From contig NZ_AP019749.1 in the NCBI RefSeq assembly GCF_006740045.1, positions 1,011,001-1,075,000 on the forward strand: a DNA stretch of 64,000 nt. The letters are read 5' to 3'. Every line of letters begins with the position of its first letter. The stretch's first letter is position 1. Position numbers and translations under genes: made by a program. Source of the DNA: Comamonas terrigena NBRC 13299 (GTDB taxonomy: Bacteria > Pseudomonadota > Gammaproteobacteria > Burkholderiales > Burkholderiaceae_C). Shown here in pieces: positions 47,766 through 56,903 of the stretch. Below the pieces are notes generated by a model that saw only the letters and a list, made by a program, of their open reading frames with translations, had not been told where the DNA came from and ran no database searches.

Positions 47766-49178
47766 ATGGGAGCGAACGTGCAAGTGGATGTGGCCGTCAT
47801 CGGCGCCGGAACAGCGGGCATGAATGCCTTCAGCACGCTGCGCAAGGCCGGCGTGCGGGCCGTGATCATTGACCAGGGCCCGCTGGGCACCACCTGTGCC
47901 CGTGTGGGTTGCATGCCGTCCAAGGCCGTGCTGCAGGCTGGCAAGCGCTGGGACATGCTGCGCAGCCTGTTGCCAGCGGCCCACCGCGACCGTGCGCTGG
48001 ACCTGCTGCCCGCAGGCAGCACCACGCCCCAGCTGCTGTGGGAGCAGGCACTGACCACACGCGACCAGTTGGTGGAAGGCAATATCCGCCAGCTCAACGA
48101 TCTGGCGGGCGATGCGCTGCTGAGCGGCCAGGCGCGTTTCACCGGGCCGCAGACCCTGCTGCTGGAAGGCGGCACCACGGTGGAAGCCAAGGCTTTTGTG
48201 CTGGCCACGGGCTCCGAAGCCACGCGGCCCCAGGCGCTGCACGATGCCCTCGGCGACAAGCTGATCACCACCGACGAATTGTTTTATCTGGACGCGCTGC
48301 CGCGCAGCCTGGCCGTGGTGGGCCTGGGCCCCATCGGCCTGGAGATGGGCCTGGCGCTGTCGCGCCTGGGCAGTCAGGTGGTGGGCAGCAACCGGTCGCG
48401 CCGTATCGGACTGATGGAAGACCCGGAAGTGAACAGCGCAGCGCTGGACTACTTTGGCAGGCAGTTTCCCATGGCGTTCGAGGCGCCGGTGACGGCGCAG
48501 CGCCGCAGCGACGGGCGGGTGGACTTTCAGGCCGGGGCCGTGCAGACCCAGGTGGACTGGGTGCTGGCTGCGACCGGCCGCGTGCCACGGACCCAGGCGC
48601 TGGCGCTGGAGCAGGCCGGCGCGCATTTCGACGACAAGGGCCGTTTGTGCTGGGACGCGGTCACGCAGCAGGTGCTGGGCGTGCCCATGTTCCTGGCCGG
48701 CGATGTGAGCAGCGACCGGCCGCTGATGCACGAGGCTGCCGTGGGCGGCGTGATTGCCGCCCAGCGCGCGCTGCAGCACCTGGGGCTGGAAAAAGGCCAG
48801 CCCGTGCGCCGGCGTAGCGCGCCGCTGTCGATCGTGTTCAGCGACCCGGATCTGGCCGTGGTGGGCAAGCGCTTTAACAGCCTGCCGCCCGATGCCGTGG
48901 TGGCCACCACGCGCGGCAGCGGCAATGGGCGCTCCAAGATCATGCAGGCGCCCCACCATGTGCTGCGGCTGTATGCCGATGCCAGCAGCCGCAAGCTGCT
49001 GGGTGCCAGCATCTTCTGCGCCGGTGGCGAGCACCTGGCCCACCAGCTGGCCTGGGCGGTGCAGCGCGGCGAAACCTCGGAGAGCCTGCGCGATCTGCCG
49101 TACTACCACCCCACGGTGGAGGAGATGATCGACAACGCGCTCAAGGAACTGCGTAAGGCTTTCAAGAAAATCGGCTGA
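47766..49178 (+). CDS. Dihydrolipoyl dehydrogenase-like flavoprotein disulfide reductase
   Basis: 470 residues. FAD site IGAGTAGMNA, redox disulfide C44/C49 in GTTCARVGCMPSKAV, NAD site VVGLGPIGLEMGLAL, second FAD motif VPMFLAGDVSSDR, and the active-site His-Glu in YYHPTVEEM. Stands alone without E1/E2 dehydrogenase genes, so it may not be the pyruvate dehydrogenase E3; other disulfide reductase roles are possible. Preceded by aggaggg. Confidence 0.88.
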   Translation: MGANVQVDVAVIGAGTAGMNAFSTLRKAGVRAVIIDQGPLGTTCARVGCMPSKAVLQAGKRWDMLRSLLPAAHRDRALDLLPAGSTTPQLLWEQALTTRDQLVEGNIRQLNDLAGDALLSGQARFTGPQTLLLEGGTTVEAKAFVLATGSEATRPQALHDALGDKLITTDELFYLDALPRSLAVVGLGPIGLEMGLALSRLGSQVVGSNRSRRIGLMEDPEVNSAALDYFGRQFPMAFEAPVTAQRRSDGRVDFQAGAVQTQVDWVLAATGRVPRTQALALEQAGAHFDDKGRLCWDAVTQQVLGVPMFLAGDVSSDRPLMHEAAVGGVIAAQRALQHLGLEKGQPVRRRSAPLSIVFSDPDLAVVGKRFNSLPPDAVVATTRGSGNGRSKIMQAPHHVLRLYADASSRKLLGASIFCAGGEHLAHQLAWAVQRGETSESLRDLPYYHPTVEEMIDNALKELRKAFKKIG

Positions 49179-49183
49179 AGGGC

Positions 49184-49206
49184 AGGGGGCTGCAGCGCAG
49201 CCCCTC
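49184..49206. terminator. Convergent hairpin
   Basis: GGGGCTGC AGC GCAGCCCC stem-loop between the flavoprotein gene and the convergent ABC ATPase gene. No T run. Confidence 0.5.
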
Positions 49207-49240
49207 AGCAGCCTTCAACGCAGTGCGCAGTGCGCAGCGC

Positions 49241-50329
49241 TCAGGGCACCGGGCTGAGCTGTTCCTCGCGTGGGAAGGTCACCACATGGTCCATGTCCAG
49301 ACGGATGCCCACGCGCGAGCCCACCGCGTGGTCGTGGTGGCTGGGCACATGGGCCATCACGTTGTGACCGCTGTCCAGCCGCAGCGTGTAGAGAAATTCC
49401 GAGCCGCGGAACGCCTTGCGCAGAATCTGCGCCTGCACCGGCGCATGGTCGTCGTGCACGATGTCGTCGGCGCGCAGCAGCACATCGCACTGCCCGCCGG
49501 GGTAGGCCGAGGGCAGGGGGCATTCACCCCCATCCACCAGATCGCCCAGCGCGGTGTGCAGCACCACGCCGTGGTCGCCGTGCGGGCGCAGCTCGGCCGG
49601 CAGAAATACGCCGTGGCCAATGAAGTCCGCCACAAAGCGCGTGGCCGGACGGTGGTAGAGGCGGTAGGCGCTGTCCCACTGGTGCAGATGGCCATCGTGG
49701 ATGACGCCGATTTTGTCGCCAATGGCAAAGGCTTCCAGCTGGTCGTGCGTCACAAACAAGGCCGTGGCCTTGGCTTCCTTCAGGATGCCGCGCACCTCGT
49801 GGGCCAGGCGTTCGCGCAGGTCCACATCCAGGTTGGAAAACGGCTCGTCCAGCAGCAGCAGCTGCGGGCGTGGAGCCAGCGCGCGAGCCAGGGCCACACG
49901 CTGTTGCTGGCCGCCGGAGAGTTCGTGCGGAAAGCGCGCGGCCGATCCGGCCAGGCCCACCAGTTCCAGCACCTCGGCCACACGGCGCTCCTGCTCGGCC
50001 TTGGGCAGATCGTGGATGCCGAAGGCCACGTTGCGGCCCACGCTCAGGTGGGGGAACAGCGCGTAGTCCTGAAACACCATGCCGATGCGGCGCTGCTCGG
50101 GAGGCAGGGCCACCGTGGGCGAGCTGACCACGCGGCCTTCCAGCGCAATCGTGCCCTCGCTCACTGGCTCCAGCCCGGCCACGGCGCGCAGCAGCGTGGT
50201 CTTGCCGCAGCCCGAAGGGCCGATGAGCACGCCGATATCGCCGGCCTGCAGATTCAGGGACACGCCGTCGACAGCCGGGCGGGGGCGACCGGCGTAACGC
50301 ACGCCGAGTTGGGACACTTGGAGGAACAT
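49241..50329 (-). CDS. ABC transporter ATPase, Fe3+/FbpC type
   Basis: 362 residues from ATG 50329. Walker A GPSGCGKTT (37-45), FQDYALFPHLSVGRNVAFGI, signature LSGGQQQRVALARALA, Walker B LLLLDEPFSNLD, then a TOBE-like C-terminal domain. FbpC/PotA-type; the divergent FbpB-like permease argues for ferric iron. The frame stays open far upstream on this strand, but that is antisense to the permease. Confidence 0.9.
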   Translation of the reverse strand: MFLQVSQLGVRYAGRPRPAVDGVSLNLQAGDIGVLIGPSGCGKTTLLRAVAGLEPVSEGTIALEGRVVSSPTVALPPEQRRIGMVFQDYALFPHLSVGRNVAFGIHDLPKAEQERRVAEVLELVGLAGSAARFPHELSGGQQQRVALARALAPRPQLLLLDEPFSNLDVDLRERLAHEVRGILKEAKATALFVTHDQLEAFAIGDKIGVIHDGHLHQWDSAYRLYHRPATRFVADFIGHGVFLPAELRPHGDHGVVLHTALGDLVDGGECPLPSAYPGGQCDVLLRADDIVHDDHAPVQAQILRKAFRGSEFLYTLRLDSGHNVMAHVPSHHDHAVGSRVGIRLDMDHVVTFPREEQLSPVP

Positions 50330-50348
50330 GGCTAAATTGTAGAAGACG

Positions 50349-50373
50349 GCAAATGCGTAGAATTTGCATTTGC
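50349..50373. promoter_or_regulatory. Palindrome in divergent iron-ABC promoter region
   Basis: GCAAATGC and GCATTTGC form a perfect inverted repeat nine bases apart, in a 99-bp AT-rich gap between the two divergent ABC genes. It overlaps TTTGCATTTGCATT repeats reminiscent of Fur sites, so a shared Fur-like operator is possible. Confidence 0.45.
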
Positions 50374-50428
50374 ATTCTTTCCATTCCCTGCGGAATGGAC
50401 ACTTGTGGTGGGTCGCTGACCCCGGGAT

Positions 50429-52102
50429 GTGACCTCCATCTTCCGCCAGGACCTGCTCTTGCGTTTCCGTTCCTTCTCTCCCCGCGCCCTCCCGCTGTTG
50501 CTGCTGGCGCTGCTTCTGACTTTGCCGGTGCTGGCCGTGCTGGCCTCGTGGCTGCCCATCGACCAGGCCCTGGGCCAGGGTGAAGCCGCGCCCGCCAGCA
50601 TCCTGCGCGAGATGGCATCCACCGTGCTGCCGAGCTATCTGGGCACCACCATCTGGCTGGGCCTGCTGGTGGCCCTGGGCGCCGCCATTGTCGGCACCGG
50701 CACGGCCGCGGCCGTGACGCTGTTCGACTTCCGGGGCCGCCGCGCCATGGAGTGGCTGCTGCTGCTGCCGCTGGCCATGCCGGCCTATGTGACCGCCTAC
50801 GCCTACACCGATTTCCTGCAGTTCAGCGGCCCGCTGCAAGTCTGGCTGCGGGACACCTATGGCCTGGAAGGTCGCCTGCTGCCCGAGGTGCGCAGCCTGG
50901 GCGGCGCTGTCTGGGTGTTCATTTTCTCGCTCTACCCCTATGTCTATCTGCTGGCCCGCACCGCGCTGGGCGAACGCGCCGCCCACCTGATGGAAGCGGC
51001 GCGGCTGATGGGCGCTTCGCTGCGCCGCCGCATCTGGACGGTGGCCCTGCCGCTGGCCCGCCCGGCCGTGGCCGCAGGCGTGGCGCTGGTGCTGATGGAA
51101 ACGCTGGCGGACTTCGGCGTGGTCAGCTACTTCGGCATACAGACCTTCACCACCGGCATCTACAAAGCCTGGCTGGCCATGGACAACCGCATTGCCGCGG
51201 CCCAGCTGTCGACCATGCTGCTGGTGCTGGTGGTCTTGCTGCTGCAGCTGGAGCTGCGTGCCCAGCGCCGCATGCGCTTTACCACCAGCGGCGTGGGTCG
51301 TGCCGGCTCGGCCGAAGCACAGCCCCAGCGTCTGCGCGGCTGGCGCTGCGCCCTGGCCTGGCTGGTGTGCCTGCTGCCCGTGGTGATGGGCTTTGTGGCG
51401 CCGGTGGCCTTCATGCTGCGCCCGCTGGCGGCCGACTGGACGGTGCTGCCGTGGAACCGCTTTCTGGAATGGGCCGCCAACAGCGTGCGCCTGGGCGCCA
51501 TCACCGCTGTGCTGGCGGTGGCGATTGCGCTGGCGCTGGCCTATGCCGTGCGCCGCCGCCCCGATGGGCTGACGCGTGGCGTGGTGCAGCTGGCCAGCAT
51601 CGGCTATGCCGTGCCGGGGGCCGTCATCGTGGTGGGGCTGCTGCTGCCGGTGGGCTGGTTGCAGCAGGCGGTGCCGGAATGGGGCTTGCCCGCGTTGATC
51701 ACCGCCACGGCCGTGGGTATTGTCTGGGCCTATCTGGTGCGCTTTTGCGCGGTGGCGCTGCAGTCGGTGCAAAGCGGGTATTCGCGCATTCCCATGAGCC
51801 TGGATGAATCGGCCCGCATGCTGGGCACGGGCGGCTGGGGTCTGCTGCGCCGCGTGCACTGGCCGCTGCTGCGCCGTTCCACGGCCGCCGCCGGCCTGCT
51901 GGTGTTTGTCGATGTGATGAAGGAGCTGCCTGCCACCATGGTGCTGCGGCCTTTCAACAGCGATACGCTGGCCGTGGTGGCCTACCAGCTGGCCCGCGAC
52001 GAGCGCCTGGGCGAGGCGGCACTGCCTTCGCTGGCGCTGGTGGCCGTGGGTCTGATTCCCGTCATCATGCTCAGCCGCACCCTGCGGTCCGGGCGAAAGT
52101 AA
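50429..52102 (+). CDS. ABC transporter permease, Fe3+/FbpB type (two-domain)
   Basis: 557 residues from a GTG start, with about twelve membrane helices in two fused permease halves. Each half has an EAA loop: AHLMEAARLMGASLRRRIWT and MSLDESARMLGTGGWGLLRR. Typical of FbpB/AfuB ferric-iron permeases. No periplasmic iron-binding protein gene (fbpA) accompanies it here. Paired with the divergent ATPase. Confidence 0.9.
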   Translation: MTSIFRQDLLLRFRSFSPRALPLLLLALLLTLPVLAVLASWLPIDQALGQGEAAPASILREMASTVLPSYLGTTIWLGLLVALGAAIVGTGTAAAVTLFDFRGRRAMEWLLLLPLAMPAYVTAYAYTDFLQFSGPLQVWLRDTYGLEGRLLPEVRSLGGAVWVFIFSLYPYVYLLARTALGERAAHLMEAARLMGASLRRRIWTVALPLARPAVAAGVALVLMETLADFGVVSYFGIQTFTTGIYKAWLAMDNRIAAAQLSTMLLVLVVLLLQLELRAQRRMRFTTSGVGRAGSAEAQPQRLRGWRCALAWLVCLLPVVMGFVAPVAFMLRPLAADWTVLPWNRFLEWAANSVRLGAITAVLAVAIALALAYAVRRRPDGLTRGVVQLASIGYAVPGAVIVVGLLLPVGWLQQAVPEWGLPALITATAVGIVWAYLVRFCAVALQSVQSGYSRIPMSLDESARMLGTGGWGLLRRVHWPLLRRSTAAAGLLVFVDVMKELPATMVLRPFNSDTLAVVAYQLARDERLGEAALPSLALVAVGLIPVIMLSRTLRSGRK

Positions 52103-52131
52103 ACCAAGCAACAAGGAAAGGGCCGAGAGCC

Positions 52132-52527
52132 ATGGGTGGACGAATCTGGATTGCAGTGGCAGGGCTGCTGGGCGCCGTGGGCGTGGGCATGGCCGCCTAT
52201 GCAACGCATGGGCTGGGCTTTATCGAAGACTCCACCCTGCGCGAAGCGGCACGGGCCACGCTGCAGACGGCCGTGCAGCAGCAGATGTTCCACGCGCTGG
52301 CGCTGCTGGGCGTGGGGGCACTGGCGCAGCGGGCGGAAAGCCGGCTGCTGGCGCTGGCCGGCCTGTTGTTCACCGTGGGGGTGCTGCTGTTCAGCGGGCT
52401 GGTCTATCTGCGCATTCTGGGCGGTGTGGAAAGCCTGCGCATGTTCGTGCCTTGGGGCGGCACCTGCCTGATCGCCGGCTGGCTGGTGCTGGCTGCCGCC
52501 GGACTGGGCTTGCGCAACCGGCCTTGA
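52132..52527 (+). CDS. DUF423 family membrane protein
   Basis: 131 residues with four hydrophobic helices: an AGLLGAVGVGMAAYATHGL start typical of DUF423 (GAFGAHGL-like), then ATLQTAVQQQMFHALALLGV and PWGGTCLIAGWLVLAAAGL. Function unknown. 29 bp after the permease gene. Confidence 0.85.
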   Translation: MGGRIWIAVAGLLGAVGVGMAAYATHGLGFIEDSTLREAARATLQTAVQQQMFHALALLGVGALAQRAESRLLALAGLLFTVGVLLFSGLVYLRILGGVESLRMFVPWGGTCLIAGWLVLAAAGLGLRNRP

Positions 52528-52577
52528 ATCCGTGCCGGACCGGGTGTGCGGGGCTGCGCTGCCCCTACACTCGCGGC

Positions 52578-52928
52578 ATGAGCGATATCACCATTTTTCA
52601 CAACGCCCGCTGCAGCAATTCGCGCGGCGCGCTGGCCCTGATCCGCGAGCGCGGCATCGAGCCCAATATCGTCGACTACATTGCCACGCCGCTGACGGCG
52701 CCCGAGCTGGCCGAGCTGGTGGAACACCTGGGGGTGCCGGTGCGGGAGCTGCTGCGCACCAAGGAAGCGGCCTACCAGGAACTGGGCCTGGACCAGCCGG
52801 GTGTGAGCGATGTGCAGATCATCCAGGCTGTGGCGGCCCATCCGGCGCTGCTGAACCGCCCCATCGTGGTTACCCCCAAGGGCGCAGCGCTGTGCCGCCC
52901 GCCCGAGAAGGTGCTGGAGCTGCTGTAA
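52578..52928 (+). CDS. arsC: Arsenate reductase (glutaredoxin), ArsC family
   Basis: 116 residues, thioredoxin fold. The ArsC active site HNARCSNSR (H8, C12, R16) and the C-terminal RPIVVTPKGAALCRPPEKV. The family reduces arsenate using glutathione/glutaredoxin; housekeeping ArsC/YffB-like members also exist, and there is no ars operon here. ATG at 52578. Confidence 0.88.
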   Translation: MSDITIFHNARCSNSRGALALIRERGIEPNIVDYIATPLTAPELAELVEHLGVPVRELLRTKEAAYQELGLDQPGVSDVQIIQAVAAHPALLNRPIVVTPKGAALCRPPEKVLELL

Positions 52929-53104
52929 GCACCACGCGCCGGCCCGGCGGCGCTGATACGGCCGCGTGGGGCAGGGGGCCAAGGCGCAGCGCACAGCTGC
53001 GGACCGTACGCCCAGCGTATCCATTGCTGTGAGCAGGTCGGGCCACGGCCTGTGAAGGACGCTGACCAAGGTGCCTGGCCCGCAGTCTCAGGCGGCAGCG
53101 GCGG

Positions 53105-53135
53105 CTTAAGTCGCTTCTTAAGTCACTTTTAAGTC
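53105..53135 (+). promoter_or_regulatory. Triple TTAAGTC repeat, PmrA/QseB-type box
   Basis: Three copies of TTAAGTC start at 53106, 53118 and 53129, i.e. one helical turn apart (12 and 11 bp), reading CTTAAG, CTTAAG, TTTAAG. This matches the direct-repeat operator of PmrA/QseB-class OmpR regulators (CTTAAK-N5-CTTAAK). It lies 64 bp before the protease gene, whose downstream neighbours encode just such a two-component pair. Confidence 0.65.
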
Positions 53136-53198
53136 TGGGCGGGAACACTGCAGTCCATCGCAATGCCGGCATGCCGGTAGGACTGAAAAGGAACCGCC

Positions 53199-54737
53199 AT
53201 GGATACTCTGCTCTCTACCCCCCGTCGTCTGGTTCTGGCCCTGGTGGCCGCTGGCGCCATTGGCGCAGCGGGTGCCGGTCTGGTGACCGGTTTGCACCAC
53301 GAAGCACGCGCTACCCCGGTCGCCACTGTGGCGGCTGCGGTGGCCCCGGCCACGGCCACACCGGCCTCCGTGCCCACCGTGGCCATGCCCGACTTTGCCG
53401 CCATCACCCGTGCCAACGCGCCGGCGGTGGTGAACATCAGCGTGGTGGGCGATGCCCGCGCCATGCAGATGCGTGGCGACGCCGCAGCCGACGACGATGA
53501 CGATGACAGCGGCGCCGGCCCGCAGATCAGCCCGGACGACCCCTTCTTTGAATTCTTCCGCCGCTTTGGCATGCCGGGCCTGCCCGGTGCCCAGGCCCAG
53601 CCGCGCGATACACCGGCACGGGGCGAGGGTTCGGGCTTCATCGTGGGCAGCGATGGTTTGATTTTGACCAACGCCCATGTGGTCTACGGTGCCAAGGAAG
53701 TGACCGTCAAGCTCAGCGACCGGCGCGAATTCCGGGCCAAGGTGCTGGGCATGGACCCCAAGACCGATGTGGCCGTGATCCGTATCGATGCGCAGAACCT
53801 GCCCACCGTGCGCCTGGGCAACACCAAGGACCTGCAGGTGGGTGAATGGGTGCTGGCCATTGGCGCACCGTTTGGTTTTGAAAACAGTGTGACGGCCGGC
53901 GTGGTCAGCGCCAAGGGCCGCTCGCTGCCGGACGACAGCCTGGTGCCTTTCCTGCAGACCGACGTGGCCATCAACCCCGGCAATTCGGGCGGCCCGCTGT
54001 TCAATGCGCGCGGCGAGGTGGTGGGCATCAACAGCCAGATCTACACCCGCTCGGGCGGCTACCAGGGCGTGTCGTTTGCCATCCCGATCGAGCTGGCCAC
54101 GCAGATCCAGCAACAGATCGTGGCCCACGGCAAGGTGGAACATGCGCGCCTGGGCGTGGCGGTGCAGGAAGTGAACCAGGGCTTTGCCGAATCCTTTGGC
54201 CTGCCCTCGCCCGAAGGTGCGCTGGTGTCCTCGGTCCAGGACGGCTCGCCCGCTGCCAAGGCCGGTCTGCAGCCGGGCGATGTGCTGCGCGAGGTAGACG
54301 GCCAGCGCATTGTCTCCTCCGGCGATCTGCCGGCCTATGTGGGCATGCGCCGTCCCGGCCAGCAGGTGCAGCTGACGGTCTGGCGCCAGGGCAAGCTGCA
54401 GCAGCTGAGCGCCACCCTGGCCAGCGCGGACGATGCCAAGGCCAAGAAGACCGCGCAGGCCAGCGTGGAAAAAGGCAAGCTGGGTCTGGGCCTGCGCCCG
54501 CTGACCCCGCAGGAACAGCAGCAGGTGGGCGTGCAGGGCGGTCTGCTGATCGGCCAGGTGGCCGGGCCTGCAGCCCAGGCTGGGGTGGTGGCCGGTGATG
54601 TGCTGCTGTCCATCAACAACCAGCCGGTCAGCAGCATGGACACCGTGCAGGCCGCCATGGCCAAGGCCGGTAAGACCGTGGCCTTGCTGGTGATGCGCGG
54701 GGGCGACAAGATCTTTGTCCCCGTGCACCTGGGCTGA
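53199..54737 (+). CDS. DegP/DegQ-like periplasmic serine protease (Do family)
   Basis: 512 residues. Membrane-targeting N-terminus (LVLALVAAGAIGAAGAGLVT), an acidic run of six Asp at about 98-103, then a trypsin-like domain with triad H160 (LTNAHVVYG), D190 (KTDVAVIRI) and S263 (NPGNSGGPLFN). Two PDZ domains follow (about 300-395 and 415-505). Periplasmic quality control under envelope stress. 39 bp before the response regulator, so probably one transcription unit under the TTAAGTC box. Confidence 0.93.
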   Translation: MDTLLSTPRRLVLALVAAGAIGAAGAGLVTGLHHEARATPVATVAAAVAPATATPASVPTVAMPDFAAITRANAPAVVNISVVGDARAMQMRGDAAADDDDDDSGAGPQISPDDPFFEFFRRFGMPGLPGAQAQPRDTPARGEGSGFIVGSDGLILTNAHVVYGAKEVTVKLSDRREFRAKVLGMDPKTDVAVIRIDAQNLPTVRLGNTKDLQVGEWVLAIGAPFGFENSVTAGVVSAKGRSLPDDSLVPFLQTDVAINPGNSGGPLFNARGEVVGINSQIYTRSGGYQGVSFAIPIELATQIQQQIVAHGKVEHARLGVAVQEVNQGFAESFGLPSPEGALVSSVQDGSPAAKAGLQPGDVLREVDGQRIVSSGDLPAYVGMRRPGQQVQLTVWRQGKLQQLSATLASADDAKAKKTAQASVEKGKLGLGLRPLTPQEQQQVGVQGGLLIGQVAGPAAQAGVVAGDVLLSINNQPVSSMDTVQAAMAKAGKTVALLVMRGGDKIFVPVHLG

Positions 54738-54776
54738 GCGGGATCCATCGGGACGCCACACGGCTATGCTTGCACC

Positions 54777-55436
54777 ATGCGATTGCTGCTGGTTGAAGAT
54801 GATCCCATGATCGGCGAAGCCGTCCAGGACCTGCTGCGTGGCGCCAGCCACGCCGTGGACTGGGCGCGCGACGGTGCGCAGGCCGACACGGCCTTGCGCA
54901 CCACCGCCTACGACCTGGTGCTGCTGGATCTGGGTCTGCCCAAGATGGATGGCCTGGACGTGCTGCGCGCACTGCGTGCCCGCAAGGACCGCACGCCGGT
55001 GCTGGTGGCCACGGCCCGTGACGCCGTGGCCCAGCGCGTGGCCGGGCTGGATGCCGGGGCGGATGACTACATCGTCAAACCCTATGACCTGGATGAATTG
55101 CTGGCCCGCATGCGCGCACTGCACCGGCGCAGCAGCGGGCGGGCCGAGCCGGCGTACTGCCACGGCGGCGTGGAGGTGGACCCCAGCACCCGCAGCGTGA
55201 CCTTGCAGGGGACCAGCGTGGCGCTGTCGGCACGCGAATGGGCGGTGCTGGAAGCCCTGACCGCCCGCCCGGGCCAGGTGCTCAGCCGTGCCCAGCTGGA
55301 AGACAAGCTCTACGGCTGGGGAGAGGAAGTGGGCAGCAACGCGGTCGAGGTGTACATCCACGGCCTGCGCAAGAAGCTGGGCGCCGCGTTCATTCTCAAT
55401 GTGCGCGGGCTGGGCTATATGGTGCCCAAGGCATGA
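54777..55436 (+). CDS. OmpR-family response regulator (QseB/PmrA type)
   Basis: 219 residues. Receiver domain with acidic pocket VEDD, phospho-acceptor D51 (LVLLDLGLPKMDG), Lys in YIVKPYDLDELLARMRAL. Winged-helix C-terminus LSAREWAVLEALTARPGQVL to VYIHGLRKKLGAAFILNVRG LGYMV. Overlaps the kinase start by four bases. Likely binds the TTAAGTC repeats upstream of the protease gene. Confidence 0.93.
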   Translation: MRLLLVEDDPMIGEAVQDLLRGASHAVDWARDGAQADTALRTTAYDLVLLDLGLPKMDGLDVLRALRARKDRTPVLVATARDAVAQRVAGLDAGADDYIVKPYDLDELLARMRALHRRSSGRAEPAYCHGGVEVDPSTRSVTLQGTSVALSAREWAVLEALTARPGQVLSRAQLEDKLYGWGEEVGSNAVEVYIHGLRKKLGAAFILNVRGLGYMVPKA

Positions 55437-56800
55437 AGACGACTTCGCTGCGCTTTCGCCTCATCGTGCTGATGGGGCTGGCCATTGTGCTGGCCGCGCT
55501 GCTGCAGGGCGCGCTGGCCTACCGCAATGCGCTGGCGGAAGCCGATGCCCTGTTCGACTACCAGATGCGCCAGACCGCGCTGGCACTGCGCGCCGGCCTG
55601 CCGGTGGATGCGCGTGCCGCCTCCCCCCTGCTGCCGCCGGAGGACGAAAACCACGAGTTCATTGTCCAGGTCTGGACCAATGAAGGCCTGCGCATTTTTG
55701 AATCCGCCTTCGGGGCCGCGCTGCCGCAGATGGCGGTGCTGGGCTTTGCCGATGTACCGGTGCGCGGCACGACCTACCGGGTGTTTTCGCTGCAGTCCCC
55801 GGCCCAGGTGATCCAGGTGGCGCAGAACCTGCAGGTGCGCCGCCAGATGGCCCGCACACTGGCCTGGCGCACGGTGTGGCCGATTGCGTTGCTGGCGCCC
55901 TTGCTGGCGTTGGCCGTGTGGTGGGTGGTCGGCCATGCGCTGCGCCCGGTGGAGCGGGTGCGGCGCGAACTGGCCGGGCGCAGCGCCGCGTCGCTGGCCC
56001 CGGTGGCCGAGGCCGGTCTGCCCCAGGAAGTGCAGCCGCTGGTGCAGGAGCTGAACCTGCTGTTCGCCCGCGTGCAGCAGGCGTTTTCCAGCCAGCAGCA
56101 TTTTGTGGCCGACGCTGCCCACGCCCTGCGTTCGCCGTTGCAGGCACTGAAGCTGCAGCTGCAAGGCCTGCAGCGCGCGCCCGATGAGGCGGCGCGCCAG
56201 CGGGCCCAGCAGCGGCTGGCAGCCGGCATCGACCGTGCAGCCCAGCTGGTGGACCAGTTGTTGCTGCTGGCGCGCGAAGATGCGCAGCAAGGGGCGCGCA
56301 GCAGCCCGGCCCCGGTGGTGGATCTGGCGCCGCTGGTGGCACAGCAACTGGCCGATCTGGCCGCCAGCGCCCAGGCCCAGGGCGTGGACCTGGGGCTGGC
56401 CGAAGGCAGTGCCGCTGCCGCCCATGTGCGGGCAGAGTCCGCCAGTCTGCAGGTGCTGCTGGGCAATCTGCTGGACAACGCCATCAAGTACACGCCCACC
56501 GGTGGGCAGGTGGATGTGCGGCTGGCGTTGTTGCCTGCTGTGCCCGACAGCCCGGCCCAGGTGGAACTGCGCGTGGAAGACAGCGGCCCGGGCATCCCCG
56601 CCGCAGAGCGCACGCGGGCGCTGGAGCGCTTTGTGCGCGCCGACGGTGCCGCCGCATCGGGCGTGCCCGGCAGCGGCCTGGGGCTGGCCATTGTGCAGAC
56701 CATTGCCCAGCGCCAGGGCGGGCAGGTGGAGCTGCTGGAATCAGCCGCACTGGGAGGGCTGTGCGTGCGGGTGTGCTGGCCGGCCGTGGAGTCGGCCTAG
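55433..56800 (+). CDS. Sensor histidine kinase (QseC type)
   Basis: 455 residues. Two membrane helices (about 8-28 and 148-167) enclose a periplasmic sensor. The H box is FVADAAHALRSPLQAL with H230; the usual acidic residue after His is Ala. The N box is LLDNAIKYTP, G boxes EDSGPGIP and GSGLGLAIVQ. Partner of the preceding response regulator by four-base overlap. The Ala after H230 may alter the kinase/phosphatase balance. Confidence 0.92.
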   Translation: MKTTSLRFRLIVLMGLAIVLAALLQGALAYRNALAEADALFDYQMRQTALALRAGLPVDARAASPLLPPEDENHEFIVQVWTNEGLRIFESAFGAALPQMAVLGFADVPVRGTTYRVFSLQSPAQVIQVAQNLQVRRQMARTLAWRTVWPIALLAPLLALAVWWVVGHALRPVERVRRELAGRSAASLAPVAEAGLPQEVQPLVQELNLLFARVQQAFSSQQHFVADAAHALRSPLQALKLQLQGLQRAPDEAARQRAQQRLAAGIDRAAQLVDQLLLLAREDAQQGARSSPAPVVDLAPLVAQQLADLAASAQAQGVDLGLAEGSAAAAHVRAESASLQVLLGNLLDNAIKYTPTGGQVDVRLALLPAVPDSPAQVELRVEDSGPGIPAAERTRALERFVRADGAAASGVPGSGLGLAIVQTIAQRQGGQVELLESAALGGLCVRVCWPAVESA

Positions 56801-56903
56801 GCGGTTGCGGTGCGGCCGTGGAGGTCGCAGCGCTTCGGATGGAGCGAAGGGCGAGCGCATCTGGAGCGCGTTGTTTGCAGGCACTGTAGGCCAGTCCGCT
56901 GGC

